Positions 51,729 through 60,922 of a DNA stretch of 64,000 bases are shown piece after piece (position 1 is the stretch's first letter; each line of letters opens with the position of its first letter). The position numbers and the translations under genes are program-made. The notes under the pieces were generated by a model. The model was given only the letters and a program-made list of their open reading frames with translations. It was not told the origin of the DNA and did no database searches. The stretch spans positions 558,001-622,000 of the forward strand of contig JAJQRF010000001.1 of assembly GCA_021228405.1 (NCBI GenBank), given 5' to 3'. The stretch is from Pyrinomonadaceae bacterium (GTDB lineage: Bacteria > Acidobacteriota > Blastocatellia > Pyrinomonadales > Pyrinomonadaceae).

Positions 51729-52286
51729 TTACTTGATGGCGATCAATTTTTCAGGCGGTAAGATCGCCGCTTGTCCCTTATGCTGCCAACATCTTCCGCC
51801 GCCTTTTACTTTTCTCGAACAGGGCGTGCCTTTTTTCGTTTCTGCTCCACAGTAATACGTGGATTCTTCTTCAGAAGTTTGCGTTTCAACCTTCGCCTGT
51901 CTTGTCAGCGTCGGTCGAGCCGCATTAAGCGAATTTTGTCCCCGGTTTTCTTCCGCTTTTTTAATATTCGCCGCGTTTGTAATAACGGATTCGGGAACGT
52001 TTGCCAGAGTATTTTCGACTTTTTTAAGGTTTTTCCTGCTATCAGCCGAAGTTTCGGTAAACTGTCTGGAAGCCAGATTTAAAGGCTTTTCATCTTTTGA
52101 GAAGAAACTTCCCAAACCGAAAAGACCAAATACGAAGCACAAAAGCATAAATGCTCGCGGAATCCATTCCTGTCCTCTGAAATCCTGTTCGCACACATCA
52201 CAGAAACGAGTGTTTTTCCAGAATTTTCGACTCGTTCTTTCAATCTGCTGACCGCATCCGTTGCAATAATCCGGCTTATAGAACAT
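51729..52286 (-). CDS. Unknown zinc-ribbon/membrane protein
   Basis: 185 aa from ATG 52286 (MFYKPDYCNGCG); a longer frame opens 69 nt upstream. N-terminal CNGCGQQ and CDVC form a putative four-cysteine zinc ribbon, followed by one membrane helix (residues about 47-62, IPRAFMLLCFVFGLFGLGSF), a Ser/Lys-rich linker and a C-terminal cysteine-histidine motif CGAETKKGTPCSRKV..CWQH. That end resembles the small DUF5763-type zinc module common in bacterial and plant proteins. Function unknown. Confidence 0.65.
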   Translation of the reverse strand: MFYKPDYCNGCGQQIERTSRKFWKNTRFCDVCEQDFRGQEWIPRAFMLLCFVFGLFGLGSFFSKDEKPLNLASRQFTETSADSRKNLKKVENTLANVPESVITNAANIKKAEENRGQNSLNAARPTLTRQAKVETQTSEEESTYYCGAETKKGTPCSRKVKGGGRCWQHKGQAAILPPEKLIAIK

Positions 52287-52473
52287 CGCATTATACTTCC
52301 GAATTTTGAAGTTAAAAGCCGAAAACGGACTCGTAGTTCTAATGTCTATTTCCAACTTTTTTACTGCGATGCTAATTATAAACCATAAATCGTTTGATGT
52401 TAAGATTTTTTTAAATGAACGGCAGGTGCAACCGACTCTTTGGAAAATGCGTCTATTTGTTTAATATTTTAAT

Positions 52474-53460
52474 ATGCGTTACGCACAGGCTCTATTATTT
52501 ACGTTTTTACTTTTTCTCGGTTTTTTCAATGCTTCTGCACAGGATGACGACGTTATCAAAGTCGATTCTTCGATCGTCCGTCTTAATGTCGGCGTGGTCG
52601 ATCAAACCGGAAAGCCGATGAAATCTCTGACCAAAGATAATTTCACGCTTTACGAAAATGGCGTAAAACAGCAAATCATCAATTTTGAACCCGTCGCCGC
52701 ACCTTTCAGCGTCGTGATGATGCTCGATATGAGCGGCTCGACGAAAAGTTTCCGCCAAAACATTCAAATGTCCGCCTTGCGTTTTCTCGATGCGCTTTCT
52801 CCCGACGACCGCGTTGCCGTCATCGAATTTTACGACAAGGTAAATTTACTCAACGATTTTACGACCAACCGCAAAAGCGTCGTCAATTCGATCAGCGTTG
52901 CCAACGGCAGAGGCGGAACGAATTTTTATAAAGCCTTAAAACTTGCGATGCAGAAACTCTCAAAAGAAGGAAAACGCCGCAAAGCGATCGTCGTTTTAAC
53001 CGACGGCGTGGACACCGAAATGCAAAACAACGACCGCAGTTTGCTCGGCGGATTCAACGATTCACAATCAAAAACCGAAATTCCGCCCGAAAACAGCGAG
53101 ATCACGAAAATTCTCAATCAATCCGACGCGCTCGGCGTAACGATCTATCCGCTTGCTCTGCCGACCGGCGATCCGGCAAAGCTTGCCGACCCGACCCCGA
53201 AGCAATTCGCAATGTATTCCGCCGCCCGCGCCAGATTGCGGATTCTCGCCGAACGCAGTGGAGGAACGCTGAACGCGATCAATCGGCTGGAAGAAATGAG
53301 TCGTCTTTACGCCGAAGTCGCCGCCGATCTGCGCACTTTGTATACCATCGAATATCAACCGAGCGACGACAAACGCGACGGAAAATGGCGCGAAATAAAG
53401 ATCGAGGTCAACAACGCCGACCTCGTCACACGCACCCGACAAGGGTATTTCGCGAGGTAA
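52474..53460 (+). CDS. VWFA-related acidobacterial domain protein
   Basis: 328 aa. Signal peptide MRYAQALLFTFLLFLGFFNA, then SSIVRLNVGVVDQTGKPMKS and a von Willebrand A domain with the MIDAS motif LDMSGSTKS (D-x-S-x-S), AVIEFYDKV and LTDGVDTEM. This matches the family defined as a VWFA-related domain in Acidobacteria, secreted proteins of unknown function present in many copies per genome. Ends RTRQGYFAR, a typical tail. Followed by two tRNA genes. Confidence 0.9.
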   Translation: MRYAQALLFTFLLFLGFFNASAQDDDVIKVDSSIVRLNVGVVDQTGKPMKSLTKDNFTLYENGVKQQIINFEPVAAPFSVVMMLDMSGSTKSFRQNIQMSALRFLDALSPDDRVAVIEFYDKVNLLNDFTTNRKSVVNSISVANGRGGTNFYKALKLAMQKLSKEGKRRKAIVVLTDGVDTEMQNNDRSLLGGFNDSQSKTEIPPENSEITKILNQSDALGVTIYPLALPTGDPAKLADPTPKQFAMYSAARARLRILAERSGGTLNAINRLEEMSRLYAEVAADLRTLYTIEYQPSDDKRDGKWREIKIEVNNADLVTRTRQGYFAR

Positions 53461-53543
53461 ATTGTTGAAGGATTTTGAAATTATTGACAAATAAACTTGA
53501 CAGAAATGCTCAAGATTTGTAATCTAACAATTCGCTTTTTTAA

Positions 53544-53617
53544 GCACCCGTAGCTCAGCTGGATAGAGTACTTGACTACGAATCAAGGGGTCGCATGTTC
53601 GAATCATGCCGGGTGTA
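53544..53617 (+). tRNA. tRNA-Arg (anticodon ACG)
   Basis: 74-nt cloverleaf: acceptor GCACCCG pairs with CGGGTGT (one G-T), D arm GCTCAGCTGGATAGAGT, anticodon stem CTTGA/TCAAG with loop CTACGAA (anticodon ACG), T arm GCATGTTCGAATCATGC. CCA is not encoded. ACG is presumably edited to ICG by TadA. Confidence 0.95.
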
Positions 53618-53633
53618 TTCAGAAAATAAGACA

Positions 53634-53672
53634 AATTCAAGGCAATCAAAACGGTTGCCTTGAATTGTTTTT
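53634..53672 (+). terminator. Terminator after tRNA-Arg
   Basis: AATTCAAGGCAA (53634-53645) pairs perfectly with TTGCCTTGAATT (53655-53666), followed by GTTTTT. The two tRNAs are therefore separate transcripts. Confidence 0.85.
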
Positions 53673-53747
53673 CGATAGTTGAAACTCAACGCTTGACAAT
53701 CGCGTTTTCAAAATTTATATTTCTAAGTTCGGCTCTGCCGATTATTT

Positions 53748-53823
53748 GCCATCCTAGCTCAGCTGATAGAGCATTCGATTCGTAATCGAAAGGTCGTGGG
53801 TTTGAATCCCATGGATGGCTCCA
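53748..53823 (+). tRNA. tRNA-Thr (anticodon CGT)
   Basis: 76 nt with encoded CCA. Acceptor GCCATCC/GGATGGC, anticodon stem TTCGA/TCGAA with loop TTCGTAA (anticodon CGT), T arm GTGGGTTTGAATCCCAT. Reads ACG codons. Confidence 0.95.
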
Positions 53824-53833
53824 TTATTTTAGA

Positions 53834-53876
53834 AAAAAAGGAATTCGACTAATTAACCGTCGGATTCCTTTTTTCT
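53834..53876. terminator. Bidirectional terminator
   Basis: AAAAAAGGAATTCGAC (53834-53849) pairs with GTCGGATTCCTTTTTT (53859-53874) with one mismatch; shared by tRNA-Thr and the pectin operon. Confidence 0.9.
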
Positions 53877-53884
53877 TTTCTATT

Positions 53885-55429
53885 TTATCTTTTTCCGGCG
53901 GTCGGGTCGGGAAAATCGTCTGTCCGAAAGGGCGCAACGGGAATTTCCGAGTTATTTGTCAGATTCGGATTTTTCGGATTACTGTTGAAGGCGTAACGTA
54001 CGGCAACAGGATTCGGAACTTGTGACGAGTAAACTTCGATCTTATTTTTGGCGACAATTTTCGCTTCCGCCCAGACAAATTTCCGATCGAAACCGGCAAT
54101 TGCAAATTCGTTTAATTTTTCGCCGTTTTTTATTTTCAGACCGCTTCCGACGTTTTTAAAAGTCAGGATTATTTTCGAGTTTTTTATCAGGAAATTTTCC
54201 AGCGTCGGAGCACCGGTCAAATTTTTCCCGTAGACATTTCTTAAAGCCCAGACGGACATTCTTTTCCCGACATCGAATTTATTTTTCGGATGAATATCAT
54301 TTGCTTCGCCGATGTCGATGGTCACGATCAAGCCCGTATTTACAGTTTTTTCGACGGTTTTTCGCTGTGCTTCGCGGATAAAGCTCCACGGTGCGTTTTC
54401 GGGTTCGTCGGAATTTTTGCGGTAATTCGGAAGCTGGATTATTCCGAAAGGAAAATTTCCCTGCCGCCAGCGTTCGCGCCAACTGCGGATCATTGTCGGC
54501 AATAAAATATTATATTGCTCGGCTCGCGCTTCGTTCGATTCGCCCTGATACCAAGCCGCGCCGCGAATTGCAAAAGGGATCAGCGGTTCGATCATCCCGT
54601 CGTAGATCGAAGACGCGATTCGGTAATCGCGCAAAGCGTCGGGAACGGACGGCGAAGGCGAAGGCTTTACGCCTGAGGCTTTTTGTTTTTCGGATTCCGC
54701 CTTCCATTTTTCGATTGCTTCGGCATATTCCGCCTTCACGCGCGGGCGTTCTTCGTCCCAAATCTTTGTGCGTTCGACCGCTGCTTTCAGATCGGGATTT
54801 GCATTCAAATAATCGACCGGAGTCCAGGCTTCGGCTTGCGAACCGCCGTAAGATGAATTTATCAAACCGATCGGAACGTTCAAATTTTTCTGCAATTCAA
54901 CACCGAAATAATAGCCTGCGCCGGAAAAATCCTTGACTGATTCGGGGTTGCAAATCTTCCATTCGCCGAGTTTGCCTTGCTTTTTCCTGAATGCAACTTC
55001 ACGCGAAACGTTAAAAAGTCGAATGCTCGGATGATTTGCTTTAGCAACTTCCGCTTCGCCGTTATTCGATTGCAAAAGTGTCCACTGCATATTCGATTGT
55101 CCAGAAACCAGCCAAACTTCGCCGACCAGAATATTTTTCAGCTCGATTTTATTTTTGCCTTCGATCATCAAAATTTGCGGTGTAAAATCGGCTTTCAGCG
55201 GTTTTAGATCGACGCGCCAATTCCCTTTTTGATCGGCGATCGCGATGAGTTTTTGTTTCCCGAAACTGATTTTCACGGTTTCGCCCGCGTCCGCCTTTCC
55301 CCAGATCGGGACTTTCTGCTTTTGCTGTAACACCATCGAATCGCCCAGAACGTCGGGCAAAGTCACATCCGCAAAAGCTGTGCAGAAAAAAAGCAAAATT
55401 AAAATTAAAATTTGAAAACACGTTCGCAT
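53885..55429 (-). CDS. Sialate O-acetylesterase-type (SGNH) hydrolase
   Basis: 514 aa. Signal peptide (MRTCFQILILILLFFCTAF). SGNH hydrolase region with catalytic-Ser block VGEVWLVSGQSNMQW near residue 107, INSSYGGSQAEAW, GAAWYQGESNEARA, and a late DIHPKNKFDVG Asp-x-x-His pair. Close relatives remove O-acetyl groups from sialic acid; next to two GH28 genes an acetyl-pectin or rhamnogalacturonan substrate is more likely. Last gene of the operon, starting 5 nt after the preceding stop. Confidence 0.85.
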   Translation of the reverse strand: MRTCFQILILILLFFCTAFADVTLPDVLGDSMVLQQKQKVPIWGKADAGETVKISFGKQKLIAIADQKGNWRVDLKPLKADFTPQILMIEGKNKIELKNILVGEVWLVSGQSNMQWTLLQSNNGEAEVAKANHPSIRLFNVSREVAFRKKQGKLGEWKICNPESVKDFSGAGYYFGVELQKNLNVPIGLINSSYGGSQAEAWTPVDYLNANPDLKAAVERTKIWDEERPRVKAEYAEAIEKWKAESEKQKASGVKPSPSPSVPDALRDYRIASSIYDGMIEPLIPFAIRGAAWYQGESNEARAEQYNILLPTMIRSWRERWRQGNFPFGIIQLPNYRKNSDEPENAPWSFIREAQRKTVEKTVNTGLIVTIDIGEANDIHPKNKFDVGKRMSVWALRNVYGKNLTGAPTLENFLIKNSKIILTFKNVGSGLKIKNGEKLNEFAIAGFDRKFVWAEAKIVAKNKIEVYSSQVPNPVAVRYAFNSNPKNPNLTNNSEIPVAPFRTDDFPDPTAGKR

Positions 55430-55434
55430 AACTT

Positions 55435-57096
55435 CTAAAATTCTTCCTTTTCGACCTTTTCGAGTTTCTTGTCAACCGTTTTCCGGCTGTTCGCAACGCT
55501 GAAACCGGTGACATTCTTCAGCGAAAACATTTTCTGATTCGTCCAAATTTTCAAACGGTCAAACTCCGCACCGTGAACATTGTTCAGAACAAATGCGGGA
55601 CGAAAATCTTCCTTTTGAAACGTCACGCGAATATTGTCGAAAGTAACGTTTTTCGCGTGGCGAATGTAAAAAGCCGAAGCAGGCAAAACGCCGAACATAC
55701 TTGGTTCGGGATAATTTTTTTCGTTTTCGGGCGGTTCGCGCAAAGCCTCTTCCTTTGTTCCGCCGCCTTTGTATTCGATGTAAATGTTGCTGATATTCAC
55801 GTCTTCGATGAGGCTTTCCGCTAATCCTGCGATGATCGATGCAAACTCGGAATGCGCGTCGGAAACGACGACATTGCTTATGTTTACGCGTTTTATTTTA
55901 GCAATCGGCGAATTTGCGGGACCGCGTTGGCGTTTTCCCAAACGAATGAAAAACGGCGCGGTCGTAATGTCGCGCATCGTGATGTTAGTGATCGAAATGT
56001 CTTCGATGTTTCCGCCGTCAACGGTTTCAATCGCAAGTCCCCGGCAATGGACGAAGTTGACGTTCGAGATCGTGATATTTTTGAAACCGCCGTTCGATTC
56101 CGTCCCGAATTTTATGCGTCCTGTGACACGGTCTTTGTCGGGCGCAAATTCGGTTTTCGTTTGATAAGTTCCGTCGAGCATTGTGCCGAGATCGAAACCG
56201 CTGACTTGCGAATTTGTGATCGTCACGTTTTCCGTTGCGCGTGCAAATCCGAGCGCGTAACTGCTTTTCAGAACGATCGCGTCGTCGTTCGGCGAATTAA
56301 CGTGAACGTTTGAAATTCTGACGTTTCGGCAAGCGTCGATGTCGAAGCCGTCACGGTTCGTGTCAACTTTCAAACCGTCGATCGTGAGATTATCGACCCC
56401 GGTTGCAAGAAGCGCGAAATGTCCGCCTTGATAAACCGTAAAATCTTTCAAAGTCACGTTTTTACTGAGTTTTAAGGCAATTGCTTTCGTTCCCAAACCT
56501 TCCATTTCTGCGAGCGGCGACATCTCGCCGAGCGGTGAAACGTTATTTTTCATACTCACGGGAGTTTCGCCTTCGGTGCGCGGTCTTTGCGGTCCCGGAC
56601 TGCGTTTCGACAAACCTTTGCCGTCGATTTTTCCCTGCCCGACGATCGCTACGTTTTCGACTCCGATTCCCCAGATCAGCGAATTTTTCCAGTGCGAATG
56701 ACCGAAATCCTGATACATATCCCATTCGTTAGGCTCGAAACTGTCGTATTTTCCCTTGTGAATTGCCGGATCAGCCGCCAGGATCGTCGCGCCGTTGTCG
56801 AGGTGAAGCGTGATGTTGCTTTTCAGATGAATCGAAAACGAAAGATAAATTCCGGCAGGAAAAAAAACCGTTCCGCCGCCGTTTTTCGCGGCAGTTTCGA
56901 CGGCTGAATTGATCGCGTCGGTGTCAAGCGTTTTGCCGTCGCCTTTTGCGCCGTAATTCAAAACGTTATAAAAACCCTGAGTTTCAAACCGCGAACCAGA
57001 CGGCTTATTAAATGCAAGATCGCCTTCAAACTGTGCGAAAACGGCGAAATTGGCTTGCAGACAAAGCAAAACCAAAAAAGAAATTACTTTTTTCAT
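55435..57096 (-). CDS. GH28-family polygalacturonase-like protein (first of two)
   Basis: 553 aa. Signal peptide MKKVISFLVLLCLQANFAVFA. Right-handed parallel beta-helix of glycoside hydrolase family 28: NYGAKGDGKTLDTDAINSAV at the N-terminus, KNVTLKDFTVYQGGHFALL, DTNRDGFDIDACRNVRISNV, NSPNDDAIVLKSS (DD catalytic pair) and GTESNGGFKNITISNV. Hydrolyses the alpha-1,4-galacturonan backbone or related pectin. Ends 5 nt before the esterase gene and starts 3 nt after the second GH28 stop, so all four genes form one operon. Confidence 0.9.
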   Translation of the reverse strand: MKKVISFLVLLCLQANFAVFAQFEGDLAFNKPSGSRFETQGFYNVLNYGAKGDGKTLDTDAINSAVETAAKNGGGTVFFPAGIYLSFSIHLKSNITLHLDNGATILAADPAIHKGKYDSFEPNEWDMYQDFGHSHWKNSLIWGIGVENVAIVGQGKIDGKGLSKRSPGPQRPRTEGETPVSMKNNVSPLGEMSPLAEMEGLGTKAIALKLSKNVTLKDFTVYQGGHFALLATGVDNLTIDGLKVDTNRDGFDIDACRNVRISNVHVNSPNDDAIVLKSSYALGFARATENVTITNSQVSGFDLGTMLDGTYQTKTEFAPDKDRVTGRIKFGTESNGGFKNITISNVNFVHCRGLAIETVDGGNIEDISITNITMRDITTAPFFIRLGKRQRGPANSPIAKIKRVNISNVVVSDAHSEFASIIAGLAESLIEDVNISNIYIEYKGGGTKEEALREPPENEKNYPEPSMFGVLPASAFYIRHAKNVTFDNIRVTFQKEDFRPAFVLNNVHGAEFDRLKIWTNQKMFSLKNVTGFSVANSRKTVDKKLEKVEKEEF

Positions 57097-57099
57097 ACT

Positions 57100-58536
57100 T
57101 TATTTTTTTGAAACTTCGGGAGCGTCAACATTCAGGCTGTTGGAGATTTTCACAGGTTCGCCGTTCGGCGTTTTCAATTTCACGTTCTGCATCTTCCAGT
57201 CTTTTGCAAATTCGATCGCGCCCGCTTCCTGACCTTCGGCGAAAATATTGGAAAAAGTAACGTTTTGAATCAATTTACCGGGCAAACCGTCAGCCGTAAA
57301 AATCCGTTTCGCACCTGTCGCTTCGACATTTTCGATGCGGATGTTCCGAATGTCGCAATAGCCGCGCTCAACGGGTAAAACCTGCGTCGTCATCACCCTC
57401 CAGAAATCGGGATAAGTCGTTATTTCCTGCGGGATTGAAGCGTAGGAATAGCTCGGATTCCAGTTCAACGTAAAGCTGAACGGGTTGGCGACATTTTCGA
57501 GTTTTAAGCCGCGCACGAGCACATCTTTGATAAATCCGCCGCGTGTTTTTGCCGATTTCAGACGAACGGCGTTGCTCGTGCCGATGCCGCGATTGTTGAG
57601 CGCGACGACGTGTGCGATGCCGCCCGAAGTTTCGCTTCCGATCGAAACGATGCCCGAACCGCGTCGGATTACGTTGTCGCGGATGAAAACAAACTCGGTC
57701 GGACGATTGACGCGCAAACCGTCAAAATCGCGTCCGGCTTTCAGACAAATATCGTCGTCGTTGTTGTCGATGTCGCAATTTTGAATCAAAACGTAGCGCG
57801 AAGAATCGACATCAACGCCGTCGGTGCTCGGTCCGCCGTTGTCTGAAATCTTTAAGCCGTCGGTCGTGACATATTCCGAATAAAGGATTTGCACCGTCCA
57901 AAAACCCGAACGTTTTAAACTGATGTTTTCGACCGTGACATCTTTGGAAGTTGAGATCAACATCAAACGAACGCGTTCAGCATCGTAATCCGATGCCCAA
58001 CGCAAACCTTTCGGCTCGTATTCTTTTCGCAACGCCCAATATTTGTCCCACCATTTTTTGCCGTTGCCGTCGATCACGCCCGTCCCCGAAATTTTTACGT
58101 TTTGAGCATTTTCGACGTTTATCAACGCCGAAAGCCACGTCATTTCGATTCCCGCGATGCGCGTCGGCTTGCGCGGATATTCGGTTTCGTCGTGACTTGC
58201 GATCAAAGTTACGCCTTCGTCAACCCGAAAATGAACGTTACTTTTGATAAACAATGCGCCCGTCGAATATTCGCCTTTTTCAAATGTCACAACGCCGCCT
58301 TTTTTTGCGGCTTCGTCAATCGCCGATTGAATCGCTTTCGTCGAATCGAAATTCAGATCGGCTTTCGCGCCGAATGAATTCGCCGAAAAGACCTTTTTCG
58401 CTTTCGGCATTTTTCGCGCGCCCGTTTTGAGCGTCCACGACGGCAAATCCTTGTCGAAAGATTGCGTTTTTTTCTGAGCGAAAACGAAACCGAGCGAAAT
58501 AAATAGAATAATTAAACCTGCTGGCAGTAACTTCAT
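57100..58536 (-). CDS. GH28-family polygalacturonase-like protein (second of two)
   Basis: 478 aa. Signal peptide MKLLPAGLIILFISLGFVFA. Parallel beta-helix with NSFGAKADLNFDSTKAIQSA, GVIDGNGKKWWDKYW, STDGVDVDSSRYVLIQNCDI and NNDDDICLKAGRD (acidic pair), plus GSETSGGIAHV. Diverged from its neighbour, so different sub-specificity is likely (e.g. rhamnogalacturonan). The upstream galM stop overlaps this start codon as ATGA, which implies translational coupling. Confidence 0.9.
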   Translation of the reverse strand: MKLLPAGLIILFISLGFVFAQKKTQSFDKDLPSWTLKTGARKMPKAKKVFSANSFGAKADLNFDSTKAIQSAIDEAAKKGGVVTFEKGEYSTGALFIKSNVHFRVDEGVTLIASHDETEYPRKPTRIAGIEMTWLSALINVENAQNVKISGTGVIDGNGKKWWDKYWALRKEYEPKGLRWASDYDAERVRLMLISTSKDVTVENISLKRSGFWTVQILYSEYVTTDGLKISDNGGPSTDGVDVDSSRYVLIQNCDIDNNDDDICLKAGRDFDGLRVNRPTEFVFIRDNVIRRGSGIVSIGSETSGGIAHVVALNNRGIGTSNAVRLKSAKTRGGFIKDVLVRGLKLENVANPFSFTLNWNPSYSYASIPQEITTYPDFWRVMTTQVLPVERGYCDIRNIRIENVEATGAKRIFTADGLPGKLIQNVTFSNIFAEGQEAGAIEFAKDWKMQNVKLKTPNGEPVKISNSLNVDAPEVSKK

Positions 58537-59669
58537 TTTTTAACTGAAAATTTATAAATCGTGGTCGAGGCAAATTTTTGCCCTTTTTTCAAAATTGTCG
58601 TCGGAAAGCCCGGCTTGTTCGGCGAATCGGGAAAATGCTGTGTTTCCAGACAAAAACCTTCGCGTTTGTTGTAGATTTTTCCGCCTTTTCCTTTGCCGTC
58701 TGCCAGAAAATTGCCCGCGTAAAACTGAATTCCCGGTTCGGTCGTCAATACTTCCAAAATACGTCCGCTGTTGGGTTCGGTCACTTTTGCCGCAAAAGAC
58801 ATTTCGCCCTGCGTCTTGTTCAAAACCCAGTTGTGATCGTAGCCGTTACCGAATTTTAATTGCTCGTCCGCTTCATCTATCTGCTTGCCGATAGCCTTTC
58901 CGACACGAAAATCGAAAGGCGTTTTTTCGACTTTGCGAAGCTCGCCCGTCGGAATTGAAACGGCATCGGTCGGAGTAAATTCGTCCGCGTTTATTTCCAG
59001 AATGTGATCGAGGATCGTTCCCGAACCCGCAAGATTAAAATAAGCGTGATTCGTCAGATTTATCACCGTATCCTGATCAGTCGCGGCTGAATAATCCATT
59101 TTCAATTCGTCATTTTCCGTCAGCGTGTAAACAGCCCTGACCGACAGATTTCCCGGATAACCTTCTTCGCCGTCCTTGCTGAAATAGGTCAATTCGAGAA
59201 TCGCGCCGTCTTTGTTTGCCGAAGTTTTCGCCTTCCAAACTGCCGTGTCAAAACGCTTGATGCCGCCGTGCAGATGATTTTCGCCGTTGTTTCTGGCAAG
59301 CGTGAATTCTTTCCCGCTAAGCGAAAATTTGCCTTTGGCGATGCGGTTTGCATAACGACCGATGATGCCGCCGAAGAAAAAATTATCGTTCAGATAACCG
59401 TTCAGATCGTCGTAACCGAGAACCACGTCATCAAATTTGCCGTTTTTATCTGCGGATTTCAGCGAAATGATGCGTCCGCCGTAATTCGTAATTTTCGCTT
59501 CCGTGCCTTTGGAATTGGTCAAAGTAAAAATTTCGACAAATTTTCCGTTATTGGTTTTACCGAAAGCGGCTTTTTTCACTTTCGGTTTTGCTTGCGTCAT
59601 CATTACAAAAATACCGCAAAGCGCGGCGAACATTAGAATTTTCGGGAGAAATTTGTTTATTCCGAACAT
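58533..59669 (-). CDS. galM: Secreted aldose 1-epimerase (galactose mutarotase)
   Basis: 378 aa from ATG 59669 (MFGINKFLPKILMFAALCGI signal segment); the reading frame continues upstream but without sensible protein. Interconverts alpha and beta anomers of galactose and related sugars. Motifs: NYGGRIISLKSADKNGKFDD, FFGGIIGRYANRIAKGKFSL, NGENHLHGGIKRFDTAVWKA (catalytic His), INLTNHAYFNLAGSG and FCLETQHFPDSPNKPGFPTT (catalytic Glu). Export to the periplasm fits extracellular pectin breakdown. First gene of the pectin operon. Confidence 0.92.
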   Translation of the reverse strand: MFGINKFLPKILMFAALCGIFVMMTQAKPKVKKAAFGKTNNGKFVEIFTLTNSKGTEAKITNYGGRIISLKSADKNGKFDDVVLGYDDLNGYLNDNFFFGGIIGRYANRIAKGKFSLSGKEFTLARNNGENHLHGGIKRFDTAVWKAKTSANKDGAILELTYFSKDGEEGYPGNLSVRAVYTLTENDELKMDYSAATDQDTVINLTNHAYFNLAGSGTILDHILEINADEFTPTDAVSIPTGELRKVEKTPFDFRVGKAIGKQIDEADEQLKFGNGYDHNWVLNKTQGEMSFAAKVTEPNSGRILEVLTTEPGIQFYAGNFLADGKGKGGKIYNKREGFCLETQHFPDSPNKPGFPTTILKKGQKFASTTIYKFSVKK

Positions 59670-59896
59670 TTTTCGATAGTTTTGCTCCAACTCATAAATT
59701 TGTCGCAGTTTATCAGATTCCAAACTCAACCGATAAATTGGTTTAACCAATCTTTTCATAATCCTTATTTGATAAATGAACCGATTTTGGCTTATTTTAT
59801 TAATCAAGCTGTTTAGTTAAGCGGTTAAATACAATAGAAAGATAGCATATTAATCCGAATCTGCAAAAACTTTTTCGTTTTTTGCATTGATAATTT
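59670..59896. promoter_or_regulatory. Divergent promoter region of the pectin and galactose operons
   Basis: 227 bp between galM and galT starts; carries the perfect dyad at 59737-59751 and AT-rich -10-like stretches on both sides. Confidence 0.6.
59737..59751. promoter_or_regulatory. Perfect 15-bp dyad, operator candidate
   Basis: ATTGGTTTAACCAAT is a perfect inverted repeat around a central T. TTGGT-N-ACCAA-like half sites are typical for GntR/FadR-group regulators; hexuronate repressors of the UxuR/ExuR type bind TTGGTATACCAA-like sites. The placement 68 bp before galM and 146 bp before galT fits control of both operons. No regulator gene is in the window. Confidence 0.6.
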
Positions 59897-60922
59897 ATGA
59901 CCTGGGAAGAACGCTGGCATCCTTTGCGCGAAGAATGGGTAATCATCGCCGCACATCGTCAAAACCGACCTTGGAGCGGCGAAATACTTGATGCGCAGTT
60001 GAAAGCTGTTCCCGAATATGTCGAAGATTGCTATCTTTGCCCGCGAAATTTGCGCGTCAGTGGAAAAGTAAATCCCGATTACGAGCGGATTTTCGTTTTC
60101 GACAACGATCATCCGTCGGTCGCCGAAAATGCGCCCGAAAGTGATGTTCCGATTTTGCCGATCTATAAATCGAAACGCGCCAACGGAATCGCACGCGTAG
60201 TTTGCTATTCGCCGAAACATAATCTGACGCTGACCGAATTGGAAATCGGAGAAATCGTCGAATTATTAAAAACGTGGCAATCTCAATATCTGGACTTAGG
60301 CTCACGCGAAGAGATAAAGCACGTTTTGATCTTCGAGAACAAAGGCGAAGCGGTCGGCGTTTCAAATCCGCATCCGCATTGCCAGATATATGCGAACAAT
60401 TTCGTTTTCAAAACGATCGAAACGGAAGTCGAAGCTTCACAAAAACATTTCGCCGAAACGGGGAAAATTCTCTTTCAGGAAATTATCGAGGTTGAGAGAA
60501 AGGACGGTCGCCGAATAATCGCCGAAAACGACGATGCAATCGCGTTTCTTCCCTATTTTGCGCGTTATGCCTATGAAGTTTTCGTTGCGCCGAAGAAAAC
60601 GCATCCGAATATTTCGACGCTTTCCGAGGAAGAATTATATGATTTTGCCGCCGTGTTGAAACGTGTGCTGATAAAATTCGATAATCTCTGGAAAGTGGAA
60701 TTTCCGTATGTGATGGCTCTGCACCAATCGCCGACCGACGGCGGCGATTATGCGGCTTTTCATTTTCACATCGAATTTCATCCGCCGCTTCGCAAACCGA
60801 ATCTTTTGAAATATTTAGCCGGACCCGAGATCGGCGGCGGAAACTTTTTGAGCGACACTTCGCCCGAAGAAAAAGCGGCTGAACTGAAAGCGCAGTCCGA
60901 AATTCATTACAAAAATAAATGA
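59897..60922 (+). CDS. galT: Galactose-1-phosphate uridylyltransferase
   Basis: 341 aa. Leloir enzyme exchanging UMP between UDP-glucose and galactose 1-phosphate. HIT-superfamily active site NPHPHCQIY with catalytic His161, N-terminal [27 protein letters not shown] zinc-site cysteines, [12 protein letters not shown] and the C-terminal [20 protein letters not shown]. Its end overlaps the next start by ATGA (60919-60922). Begins the operon galT-IMPase-like-GHMP kinase. Confidence 0.95.
   Translation: MTWEERWHPLREEWVIIAAHRQNRPWSGEILDAQLKAVPEYVEDCYLCPRNLRVSGKVNPDYERIFVFDNDHPSVAENAPESDVPILPIYKSKRANGIARVVCYSPKHNLTLTELEIGEIVELLKTWQSQYLDLGSREEIKHVLIFENKGEAVGVSNPHPHCQIYANNFVFKTIETEVEASQKHFAETGKILFQEIIEVERKDGRRIIAENDDAIAFLPYFARYAYEVFVAPKKTHPNISTLSEEELYDFAAVLKRVLIKFDNLWKVEFPYVMALHQSPTDGGDYAAFHFHIEFHPPLRKPNLLKYLAGPEIGGGNFLSDTSPEEKAAELKAQSEIHYKNK

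Noticed and set aside
53544-53823. Integration site at the tRNA genes
   Set aside because: No integrase, no partial tRNA duplicate and no foreign segment adjacent.
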